Source: Verrucomicrobiota bacterium (GTDB lineage Bacteria > Verrucomicrobiota > Verrucomicrobiia > Limisphaerales > UBA9464). Taken from it: a stretch of DNA of 14,121 bases. The DNA lies in the NCBI GenBank assembly GCA_947454295.1, contig CANGMO010000013.1, positions 1 through 14,121 of the forward strand, in the 5' to 3' direction. Under the pieces are notes generated by a model. That model saw nothing but the letters and a program-made list of their open reading frames with translations. It had not been told where the DNA came from and did no database searches. A program made the translations under genes and the position numbers. Of the stretch, positions 6,820 through 14,121 are shown one piece after another (the stretch's first letter is position 1; each line of letters starts with the position of its first letter).

Positions 6820-9012
6820 AACGGCAGCCTTCTGGTTCATCTGCTTCACGGACTTCAGCAGGAAGTCCACGTCCGCAAACGGCTTGCCGCCGGTGCGCTT
6901 CCAGTGGACCCGGCCGTGGGTGTCGATGAGCACCGTGGAGTGCAGCTCCAAATCCTCGAAGTCGTCGTACGAGGTGAAGCGCCGTGCGTTCTCGTGGTTT
7001 GAATCCGACAGCAACCGGATCGCGAGCTTGCCGAGCTTCGGCGAGGCCTTGTTCTTCTCCGGCGTGACGCTGCTCACACCCAGCACGACGGTGTTCTCGC
7101 CGCTCCAGTCGTCGCCGTGCGCGTTGATCGACTTGAGCTGCTCGACGCAGTGCACGCACTCGTCGTTCAGGTAGAACACGAGCAGCACATTGGTTCCACG
7201 GAACTGGTCGAGCGTCACCGGCTTGCCGTCCACATCGAGGCAGTTGAGTTTCGGCGCCGCATACGGTTCCCAGTTGAGGGTTCCCAGATTCGCGAGCAAC
7301 TCGGGCCGGTAGGGCCGTTCGACGGAAAGCGTCGGCGCGATCGCCTTGGCCTTGAGTCCGAGGGCGGCCGCCGCGGTCATCCACTTCAGATCGCGATTCG
7401 CCCCTGACCACACATAGAGCAACCGACCGTATGCCTCTTCCGCCTTGTCCCGCGCGCCGGTGGCGGCGTAGGCACGGGTCAATCCGGAAAGGGTGAAGGC
7501 ATCGTAGGGCTCCTGCTTCAGCGCGCGTTCATACGCCTCGATCGCCAGACGGGCCTCGCCGCGTTCGAGGTAGACATCGCCGAGCAGCCGGGCCACCGGC
7601 CAGGGGTTGGAGGGAGGGTCATTGTCATAATTGCCCGCCTCCCGTTCCTTGCGTTCCGACTCCGCGGCGTCCAGAAGCAGCCGCGTGGAATCGAGGAGAT
7701 TCCCCTCGGCACCGAGCAACAGTCCTTCGGCGATCTTCACAACGCTCGCCGCCTCGGCGTCCTTTTTGCCTCCGATCAAAACCTTGAGCTCGTGCAGCTG
7801 GGTGCGTGCGCGATGCAGATCCTTCTTCCCGACGTAGGCGAGGGTTTCGGCAAAGGTGCGCAGCAGCTTGTCGCTGGGGAGATCGCGCCATGGAATGGCC
7901 ACCGAATTCGATTTCGACAGGATGTCATCCCAGCGCTCGTACTTCAGCAATCCACGCACCAGCGCCACCATGCCCTGATCGAACGCGCCGTACTGATTGT
8001 CCTTGTTCGACTCGGGATCGCGTGGCGCGGCGAGCAGATCGCGCGCGCCGCGAAGGGCCACGTCGACCATGCCGAGCTGCTCCTGGATGTAGCAGAGGTA
8101 GTTCCGATTGTGCGCGAAGTTCCAGGTCTCGAAGGGCAGGGCGAGCTGTTCGTTCATGTAGCGCAGCTCGATGCGCGTGGCGGTGTCCATCGACCACGCG
8201 GCCTCATGCCACAGGCCCATCTTGGTGTAGTTGTGACCCGGCATGTGGTCGGCATGACCGACCTTGGGCGCCACCTGTCCGTACCGGATGCAACTTGGAA
8301 GCCCCTGCTCGGGGGCCGCGCCATCCCAGTTGTGAATGCGATAATGGTGCGCGCCGGGATGATCCGGTTCCTTGGCGAGGACCTGCTGGATGAGTACCTC
8401 ATTGCTCAGCGCGTGTCCGGGATGGATGGAAAAGAGCGCGAACAGAGCCTTGGCCTCGATGTCATCGGGGAACTTTAACGAAAGCTCCTGCAAACGCCGG
8501 CAGAGAATCTCCGCCCGCTCCTTGCCCCCGAGCGTGAAGGAATCGCCGGTGAAGGAGGCGGCCCAGGCTTCGATGTAGAGCCGCTCGCGTTCGCTGACGG
8601 TGCCCTTGAGCCGCACCGCATCGTTGAGGAAATCCAGGTAGCGCTTCATCTCCGGCTTGTCGAGCGGACCACGGGTGAACCAGTTCAACCCACAGCGGGC
8701 GAGGCCCCAGTAGGCCATGGCGTTGTCGGGATCCAGCTTCAGGCACCAGCGGAAGGAGCGCTCCGCCTCCTCGAACCAGAAGGAGTGCAGCAGCGTGTTG
8801 CCCTGATCGAACCATTCCTGCACCTCGGGCAGCTTGGTGGTGATCGGGAAGTGCGTATGGCCGATGCCCTCCATCTTCCAGGGCTTCTGGCGCAGGCCCG
8901 AATCAAAGGCCGTTCCGTGACGCGAATGCCCGGCGTCTTCGTCGGCGCAACACACGACACTGGCACCGAAGAGGAACGCAGCCAGGTAACAGAGGAGTCT
9001 GGGGTGGGCCAT
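6796..9012 (-). CDS. Secreted TPR protein with C-terminal thioredoxin/AhpC-TSA-like domain
   Basis: The protein has 738 residues from ATG at 9012. The frame is open 50 codons further, but that part is repeat DNA and the chosen start yields a signal peptide (MAHPRLLCYLAAFLFGASVVCCA). Residues about 50-330 match a TPR family with GIGHTHFPITTK, AMAYWGLARCGLNWF (98-112), HHYRIHNWD (222-230) and the histidine-rich DHMPGHNYTKMGLWHEA (255-271). Further TPR-like helices run to about 535, for example ARLAIEAYERALKQEPYDAF. Residues about 580-720 form a redoxin domain with VFYLNDECVHCVEQL; C619 and C622 make a CVHC active site. A role in periplasmic thiol-disulfide exchange or peroxide reduction, or as a redox-active scaffold, is inferred. 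It lies 345 bp downstream of the epimerase gene, separated by repeats, so it probably has its own promoter, which I could not pin down. Confidence 0.87.
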   Translation of the reverse strand: MAHPRLLCYLAAFLFGASVVCCADEDAGHSRHGTAFDSGLRQKPWKMEGIGHTHFPITTKLPEVQEWFDQGNTLLHSFWFEEAERSFRWCLKLDPDNAMAYWGLARCGLNWFTRGPLDKPEMKRYLDFLNDAVRLKGTVSERERLYIEAWAASFTGDSFTLGGKERAEILCRRLQELSLKFPDDIEAKALFALFSIHPGHALSNEVLIQQVLAKEPDHPGAHHYRIHNWDGAAPEQGLPSCIRYGQVAPKVGHADHMPGHNYTKMGLWHEAAWSMDTATRIELRYMNEQLALPFETWNFAHNRNYLCYIQEQLGMVDVALRGARDLLAAPRDPESNKDNQYGAFDQGMVALVRGLLKYERWDDILSKSNSVAIPWRDLPSDKLLRTFAETLAYVGKKDLHRARTQLHELKVLIGGKKDAEAASVVKIAEGLLLGAEGNLLDSTRLLLDAAESERKEREAGNYDNDPPSNPWPVARLLGDVYLERGEARLAIEAYERALKQEPYDAFTLSGLTRAYAATGARDKAEEAYGRLLYVWSGANRDLKWMTAAAALGLKAKAIAPTLSVERPYRPELLANLGTLNWEPYAAPKLNCLDVDGKPVTLDQFRGTNVLLVFYLNDECVHCVEQLKSINAHGDDWSGENTVVLGVSSVTPEKNKASPKLGKLAIRLLSDSNHENARRFTSYDDFEDLELHSTVLIDTHGRVHWKRTGGKPFADVDFLLKSVKQMNQKAAVQTADGRK

Positions 9013-9077
9013 AAACGCTAAGACCGTGCGTTCCCCTTCCGCCGATGGCGACCGAAAACCGCGGCGCACCCCGCTTC

Positions 9078-9102
9078 GTAGCCGCCGACGAGGGGAGGCG
9101 GA
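9078..9102 (+). repeat. REP-like unit, family c (GTAG head)
   Basis: GTAG is followed by CCGCC (9082-9086), a 10-nt loop and GGCGG (9097-9101). It is the nearest repeat to the start of the TPR gene, in the 345-bp gap 9013-9357. Confidence 0.75.
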
Positions 9103-9165
9103 TGGCCCGGACGCAAGAGAGACACCGCCGCTTCTCGTCGCCAACAACCACGGAGCGGGCATTTC

Positions 9166-9213
9166 TTTCGGAGCGCGGCGGGAAGCGAAGCGCCACGCCG
9201 CTTTCGAAACCGC
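9166..9213 (+). repeat. REP-like unit, family b
   Basis: A TTCGGAG head is followed by GCGGCGGGAAGCGAAGCGCC and ACGCCGC. Its core is nearly identical to 3096-3142. It is inverted relative to 9304-9353; the DNA between has no gene. Confidence 0.8.
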
Positions 9214-9303
9214 GACCTCAAACCGGGCCCTGAAATGCGTCCCAATGGTAGCCCGGGCTCAGCTCACCCTGCGGACTTTGGACCGGGCGACGATTCCCGC
9301 CAG

Positions 9304-9353
9304 CACCCGGGCCCAAAGCGGGGTCGCCGCTGCGCTCGGCCCCCGCTCTCCGA
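9304..9353 (-). repeat. REP-like unit, family b, just after the epimerase stop
   Basis: On the minus strand TCGGAGAGCGGGGG begins about 5 nt after the TGA of the epimerase gene and closes with CCCCGCTTTGGG. The stem GCGGGG/CCCCGC could act as a 3'-end or terminator structure for the upstream genes. Confidence 0.75.
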
Positions 9354-9357
9354 TGGG

Positions 9358-10611
<1,254 letters not shown>

Positions 10612-10702
10612 GGTTCGGAGTCGATCGAAAGTGTGGGAGCAGCCTACCGTCTCCCCACATTCCGTCCAGCCCACGGGAAACCGGCCATTCCCTCAGGACT
10701 TC

Positions 10703-10779
10703 CTCTTTGCGCCTTTGCGCCTTCGTGTGAACCCCGTCTTTGCCGGAGGAGGTCACGCAAAGACGCCAAGCCGCAAAAG
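10703..10779. repeat. Imperfect inverted repeat (hairpin) in the leader of the epimerase gene
   Basis: The left arm (10703-10730, CTCTTTGCGCCTTTGCGCC then TTCGTGTGA) pairs imperfectly with the right arm (10753-10779, TCACGCAAAGACGCCAAGC then CGCAAAAG) across a 22-nt loop. I recognise GCGCAAAGGCGCAAAG-type sequence as a common bacterial intergenic repeat, from memory. It lies between the acyltransferase stop (10794) and the epimerase start (10611). Confidence 0.6.
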
Positions 10780-10793
10780 GGGGATACCTGCCC

Positions 10794-11921
10794 TCAAACT
10801 CGGAGGAAGATCTTCCGCTGATACAGGAATCGCAGGAACCAGAAGCCGAAGCCAAGCGAGGTCAGTGCCAGCACCAGCTCCGCATACGGGCCTACCGCCA
10901 CCGCCACCGGTCCGCCGACAAAGAGCTTGGCCAGGCCCTCGAAGTCGATGAAGCGTCCGCCGAAGTAGATGGTGATGGGGTTCACGCCAATCCATACGAA
11001 CGGCATGGCCCATCGCTGGAATTTCCAGACGTCCACCACCTGGTAGAACGCCGCCAGCAGCAGGCAGCTGTAGCCACCCGCCACGAGCACGAAGGAGGAG
11101 GTCCAGATCTTCTTGATGACCGGGAAGTTCAAATGCCACGCCCAGCCCGCGGCGAGGCAAACGAGGCCGCCGACGATCAGCGAGCCCACCTTCCGACGAT
11201 CGGTGAGCGCCGGATCCTTGAGCAGCAGTCCCGCAAAGACCCCGAGGAGGCAGCTGGCAATCGCCGGGAGCGTGCTGAGGATTCCTTCGGGATCGTGGTC
11301 GCCGTCGTACCGGTGCAGGGGCAGGTATTGCTGGTCGATGTAGTTCGCGAAGTTCGCGCCCTCGGCAAAGTTTCCCGCGCCGTGCCCCGGAACCGGCACG
11401 AATGACAGAAGCGCCCAATAGCCCACCAGCAGTCCGACGAACACGCCCACCAATGCCCTGGGTTTGAGATAGCAAAACAGGATTCCGGAAAAGAGGTAGC
11501 AGAGCGCGATTCGCTGCAGCACCCCGAGCAATCGGATCTTGTCGAAGGTTGTCGAAAAGCCGCCGTAGCAGAGGATGCCCAGGAAGAACAGAATCGCGGC
11601 ACGCCGGACAACCCGGAGCGTCGTCTGTCCGCGTCCCACCTGCTGGATCGATTTTTCGAGGGAGAAGACCAGGGAAACTCCGGCGATGAATACGAAGAGC
11701 GGGAAGATCAGATCCTCGAAGTGAAACCCCGCCCAGGCCTTGTGGTGAAGCTGCTCCCCGATCACGCCAATGAGGCCGCCCTTGGAAATCTTCTCCAGCC
11801 CGCGCACCAACTCCTCGGCGCCCACGATCCAGAACATGTCGAACCCGCGAAGGGCGTCGAGCGAGAGCAAGCGCGAGGGGACGGCCTGCGGGGTGGATGA
11901 TTTGGAGGTGGGAGAATTCAT
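10794..11921 (-). CDS. Membrane acyltransferase, DUF5009/NagX/HGSNAT-like
   Basis: The protein has 375 residues from ATG at 11921; a start nine codons upstream is possible but less likely. About 10 hydrophobic segments span the protein. Family motifs are LLSLDALRGFDMFWI (18-32), HHKAWAGFHFEDLIFPLFVFIAG split at 59-65 and 66-81, RRAAILFFLGILCYGG (106-121), DPEGILSTLPAIASCLLGVF (210-229) and FVWIGVNPITIYF (308-320). H60 in the H-x-x-W-x-G pattern aligns with the catalytic histidine of human heparan-alpha-glucosaminide N-acetyltransferase. Related proteins move acyl groups from cytoplasmic acetyl-CoA across the membrane onto sugars, or transport amino sugars (NagX). The exact substrate is unknown. 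It is first in the minus-strand run leading to the epimerase and divergent from the ThuA gene. Confidence 0.87.
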   Translation of the reverse strand: MNSPTSKSSTPQAVPSRLLSLDALRGFDMFWIVGAEELVRGLEKISKGGLIGVIGEQLHHKAWAGFHFEDLIFPLFVFIAGVSLVFSLEKSIQQVGRGQTTLRVVRRAAILFFLGILCYGGFSTTFDKIRLLGVLQRIALCYLFSGILFCYLKPRALVGVFVGLLVGYWALLSFVPVPGHGAGNFAEGANFANYIDQQYLPLHRYDGDHDPEGILSTLPAIASCLLGVFAGLLLKDPALTDRRKVGSLIVGGLVCLAAGWAWHLNFPVIKKIWTSSFVLVAGGYSCLLLAAFYQVVDVWKFQRWAMPFVWIGVNPITIYFGGRFIDFEGLAKLFVGGPVAVAVGPYAELVLALTSLGFGFWFLRFLYQRKIFLRV

Positions 11922-12000
11922 GAATGAGTGACGAGGCGCCGCCGCCAAGCCGCGTTGGACAAAACTCGGGAATCAAAATTCATGCAGAGTTTGGCTGCTG

Positions 12001-12039
12001 GAGCCGCCTGAAGGCGGTACTCCAAACGGGCTGCTACCC
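12001..12039 (-). repeat. REP-like unit, family a
   Basis: It is the plus-strand mirror GCCGCCTGAAGGCGG followed by TACTCCAAACGGGCTGCTACC. The GGAG-type head is on the minus strand and altered to GGAGTA. It lies in the divergent gap 11922-12317 between the acyltransferase and ThuA genes; the 11922-12000 part shows no clear promoter. Confidence 0.75.
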
Positions 12040-12108
12040 TGAGTGGCTGATTTGTACCAGCGAGTGATTTTCGAGGTCGTGAAACCGATCCGAAAACGTG
12101 ACTGCCTT

Positions 12109-12160
12109 GGCCCGCAGCCGGTCCTGCTTTTTCGGAGTTCCGGCTTCAGACGGTCTGCGC
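12109..12160 (+). repeat. REP-like unit, family a, inverted partner
   Basis: It contains TTCGGAGTTCCGGCTTCAGA followed by CGG after a CAGCCGGTCCTGC flank, a decayed version of the pair partner seen at 3308 and 6631. The separation from 12001-12039 repeats the spacing of the other two pairs approximately. Confidence 0.72.
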
Positions 12161-12167
12161 TTTTCTC

Positions 12168-12192
12168 GCAGCCGCCGAGGAAGCGGGGCGGA
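12168..12192 (+). repeat. REP-like unit, family c (GCAG head)
   Basis: GCAG is followed by CCGCC (12172-12176) and GGCGG (12187-12191). The head carries one change from the GTAG of the other copies. Confidence 0.68.
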
Positions 12193-12215
12193 GGGCCCAC
12201 GTTCCTTGGCGAGGC

Positions 12216-12262
12216 GCGGACCCAAAGCGGTGTCGCCGCTGCGCTCTGCCCCCGCACTCCGA
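12216..12262 (-). repeat. REP-like unit, family b, inverted
   Basis: On the minus strand TCGGAGTGCGGGGGCAGAG leads to a palindrome ending near CGCTTTGGG. The copy is close to 3439-3487 and 9304-9353. It is the last unit before the ThuA start at 12318. Confidence 0.75.
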
Positions 12263-12317
12263 CGTCGCCGCCCACTTCCCGCTGGCCAATGAATCCTGTT
12301 CCCAACACCGTCCCACC

Positions 12318-13196
12318 ATGAAACGCCTCGTCGCCGCTCTCGGATGCAGCCTGGGACTTTGCTCGTCGGCCCTGAATGCCGAGACGCTCAAGGTGCTGCT
12401 CATCGATGGTCAGAACAACCACGACTGGCGTTCGTCCACGCCGCACCTGAAGAAGGTGCTGGAGGGCTCCGGACGATTCTCCGTGGAGGTGGTGACATTT
12501 CCCGGCAAGGGCGGCGACATGACCTCCATTCACCCGAGCTTGGAGGGGGTCAAGGTCGTGCTCTCGAATTACAACGGCGACCTCTGGCCGGAGGAGTTTC
12601 GATCCGACTTCGTGAACTTTGTCCGTGCCGGCGGCGGTTTCGTTTCGGTGCACGCTGCCGACAACGCGTTCGCAAAGTGGCCCGAGTACAACGAGATGAT
12701 CGGCGTGGGTGGCTGGGAGGGACGCAGCGAGAAGTCCGGCCCCTGGCTGTACTGGCAGGACAAGATTGTGCGCGACGTGACGCCCGGACCGGGCGGAAGC
12801 CATGGAGCCCAACATGCGTTCAAGCTGGTGACGCGTGAGCCGCATCACCCGATCATGGAGGGACTCCCCACCGAATGGATGCACGCGAAGGATGAGCTGT
12901 ACGATCGTCTCCGCGGCCCGGCAAACAACGTGACCGTGCTGGCCACCGCCTACTCGGATCCGGCCACGCGCGGCACAGGAAAGAATGAGCCGTTGCTCTT
13001 CGCCATTGCCTTCGGAAGCGGTCGCGTCTTCCACACCGCGCTCGGGCACAACAACGGACCCGATCTCACCTCGCAGAAGTGCGTGGGGTTCATCACCACC
13101 CTGCTCCGCGGCACCGAATGGGCGGCCACCGGCAAGGTCACGATTCCGGTCCCCGCTGATTTCCCGACGGACACCGCGGTTCGCAGCCGCGAGTAG
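12318..13196 (+). CDS. Secreted ThuA-domain protein
   Basis: The protein has 292 residues from ATG at 12318, with a signal peptide MKRLVAALGCSLGLCSSALNA and probable cleavage after A21. The rest is a single ThuA domain (PF06283, GATase-like fold): KVLLIDGQNNHDW (25-37), VVLSNYNGDLWP (80-91), GGGFVSVHAADNAF (105-118), YNEMIGVGGW (124-133), HHPIMEGLPTEWMHAKDELY (176-195) and FAIAFGSGRVFHTALGHN (228-245). H112, H189, H239 and H244 are conserved-looking. The family name comes from rhizobial trehalose utilisation, but secreted members in this phylum usually sit among carbohydrate-degradation genes and their reaction is not established. The promoter must lie in the repeat-filled gap upstream. A hairpin follows the stop. 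Confidence 0.9.
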   Translation: MKRLVAALGCSLGLCSSALNAETLKVLLIDGQNNHDWRSSTPHLKKVLEGSGRFSVEVVTFPGKGGDMTSIHPSLEGVKVVLSNYNGDLWPEEFRSDFVNFVRAGGGFVSVHAADNAFAKWPEYNEMIGVGGWEGRSEKSGPWLYWQDKIVRDVTPGPGGSHGAQHAFKLVTREPHHPIMEGLPTEWMHAKDELYDRLRGPANNVTVLATAYSDPATRGTGKNEPLLFAIAFGSGRVFHTALGHNNGPDLTSQKCVGFITTLLRGTEWAATGKVTIPVPADFPTDTAVRSRE

Positions 13197-13212
13197 TGGC
13201 CGCACCTGGGAG

Positions 13213-13231
13213 CGCCGGCACCCTGCCGGCG
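13213..13231 (+). terminator. Hairpin downstream of the ThuA gene
   Basis: A perfect 8-bp stem CGCCGGCA/TGCCGGCG closes a CCC loop 17 bp after the ThuA stop and is followed by TGTAGTGTCTT. The U-run is poor, but the stem is strong and well placed for 3'-end formation. It also resembles a recurrent intergenic palindrome, so it may be another repeat unit. Confidence 0.5.
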
Positions 13232-13291
13232 TGTAGTGTCTTCGCCTTCAGCCAAGCGAACGGCAAACGCACGTCACAGCCTTGGCCCGAT

Positions 13292-13332
13292 GTCCGCGTT
13301 GGCTCCCGGTTTCCCGGAGCGCCAACGCGGAC
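13292..13332. terminator. Long hairpin between convergent genes
   Basis: Arms GTCCGCGTTGGC (13292-13303) and GCCAACGCGGAC (13321-13332) are perfectly complementary over 12 bp with a 17-nt loop. It is 19 bp beyond the stop of the minus-strand gene at 13351 and between two converging genes, so it could serve both strands. No T-run is present on either side. Confidence 0.5.
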
Positions 13333-13350
13333 CACCCGATTCGTTCCCCA

Positions 13351-14121
13351 CTATTTCTGGGCCACGGCGCCGGTGGTGCTCCCGCTAAAGCTGCTGCTCA
13401 AGCGGAGGGAAACCACGGGTGAAACGGTGCCTTGGAATGAGTACTTTCCCTTTCCGAGGTTGGTCATGGTTCCGATTCGCTGACCGGTTGTGGCGTTGGA
13501 AAGAGTAAGCACCGCCGCGGGCACGTTGCCGACCGCTTCCACCTTGAGGGCGCCGTTTTTTACGGTCAGTTCCGCCTTGGAGAGGGTCACGCTATCCACG
13601 GTGCGGGGAATCGTGAAGCTGCGCGCCTGACTCACGCCATTCAGGACGGCGGTGAAGGTGATGACCGTGTCCGTCGGGACCGGCTGAAACGTGACCGGGA
13701 TCGTGCCGGTGCTTTGGGTCAACGGCGCGATGGTGAGCGTGGCGGGCACCGGGCCGACGGCCGGCAGGCTGCTGGTCAGGGTGAAGACCGCCGGCGAGAA
13801 ATTGATGCGATTCAGGGAGATCCCGAGCAGGGCTCCCCCCTGACCGAAATTGCCACCCAGGAAGAAGGTGAGCGGAACGGTGGGAGTGACCGTGGCGGTC
13901 TGCTGAACCGTGACGCCATCGTACGAGGCGGTTGCGGTCACCGTCGTGGGCTGGTCGATGCTGTTGTCGCCGAGGGCGACCGTCGTGGTGGAGGAACCCT
14001 GGGGCATCGTTATCTGCGAGGGCAGGGGCAACGCGCCGGCATCGCTGGTGGTCAGGGTGACCGGCAGGCCGCCGGCTGGTGCATACCCGGGATGCGATTG
14101 ACCGTCAGCCCCGACAGTCCG
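13351..14121 (-). CDS. C-terminal part of a repetitive Ig-like secreted/surface protein, N-terminus outside the window
   Basis: The frame is open from the right edge to TAG at 13351-13353, about 256 residues, rich in Thr, Ser, Val and Pro with no Cys. Two beta-sandwich-like modules of about 80-90 residues are visible: GGLPVTLTTSDAGALPLPSQ...TVTATASYDG, then GISLNRINFSP...VITFTAVLNGVSQARSFTI. The last about 75 residues (VTLSKAELTVKNGALKVEA...GTMTNLGKGKYSFQGTV) resemble a C-terminal beta domain found in many bacterial repeat-rich secreted proteins. An extracellular, possibly adhesive or surface role is inferred. Near 14080-14100 the module homology switches to another frame (see findings), so the gene may be frameshifted and this part a remnant. 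Confidence 0.7.
   Translation of the reverse strand, partial: RTVGADGQSHPGYAPAGGLPVTLTTSDAGALPLPSQITMPQGSSTTTVALGDNSIDQPTTVTATASYDGVTVQQTATVTPTVPLTFFLGGNFGQGGALLGISLNRINFSPAVFTLTSSLPAVGPVPATLTIAPLTQSTGTIPVTFQPVPTDTVITFTAVLNGVSQARSFTIPRTVDSVTLSKAELTVKNGALKVEAVGNVPAAVLTLSNATTGQRIGTMTNLGKGKYSFQGTVSPVVSLRLSSSFSGSTTGAVAQK

Noticed and set aside
6506..7411. 301-codon minus-strand frame overlapping the TPR-redoxin C-terminus and repeats
   Set aside because: It is out of frame with the redoxin domain, including CVHC, and largely translates repeat DNA.
11973..13205. 410-codon minus-strand open frame opposite the ThuA gene
   Set aside because: The ThuA protein on the plus strand has a signal peptide and full domain motifs; the antisense product resembles nothing and runs into repeats.

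Overview
The window looks like a chromosomal segment of a GC-rich member of the Verrucomicrobiota. This is an inference from content, since there is no rRNA or other phylogenetic marker. The pointers are: a Ser/Thr kinase whose lobe ends in the 'GEVP..PWIPPSQK' motif typical of that phylum; a BlaI/M56 pair whose protease carries ExbD-like and secretin-like domains; a GxDLY-type SGNH esterase; a UxaE-type tagaturonate epimerase; a ThuA-domain protein; and many palindromic intergenic repeats. Shine-Dalgarno sequences are weak or absent in front of most starts.

Layout. On the minus strand from 3039 down to the left edge lie a secreted SGNH/GDSL esterase (1951-3039), a secreted protein with YadA-head-like 17-residue repeats (771-1667) and a Ser/Thr protein kinase cut by the left edge (1-730). 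Divergent from these is a plus-strand operon (3546-6428): a BlaI/MecI-type repressor followed 12 bp later by an 820-residue M56 (BlaR1-like) membrane metalloprotease. A perfect BlaI-type operator (3507-3522) sits between the -35 and -10 of its promoter. Convergent to it, on the minus strand, are an acyltransferase of the DUF5009/NagX/HGSNAT type (10794-11921), tagaturonate epimerase (9358-10611) and a TPR-thioredoxin fusion (6796-9012). Then come a plus-strand secreted ThuA-domain protein (12318-13196) and, convergent to it, the C-terminal part of a repetitive secreted protein that runs off the right edge (13351-14121).

Four intergenic regions (3040-3499, 6429-6795, 9013-9357, 11922-12317) hold 16 copies of short palindromic units with GGAG or GTAG (once GCAG) heads. 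Many are in inverted pairs, so they resemble REP/BIME elements. They form three sequence families and account for most of the non-coding DNA in the window. A different hairpin repeat lies between the acyltransferase and epimerase genes.

How the genes fit together. UxaE, the sugar N-acyltransferase homologue, the SGNH esterase and ThuA suggest breakdown and de-esterification or modification of uronate- and amino-sugar-containing polysaccharides. The BlaI/M56 operon is a self-regulating protease-antirepressor switch, but its extracytoplasmic part looks built from ExbD and secretin modules rather than a penicillin sensor. No beta-lactamase or PBP gene is present, so it may sense envelope or secretion state; that is inference. 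The most noteworthy items are this fusion, the REP-like repeat system, and an apparent frameshift in the repetitive surface protein at the right edge.
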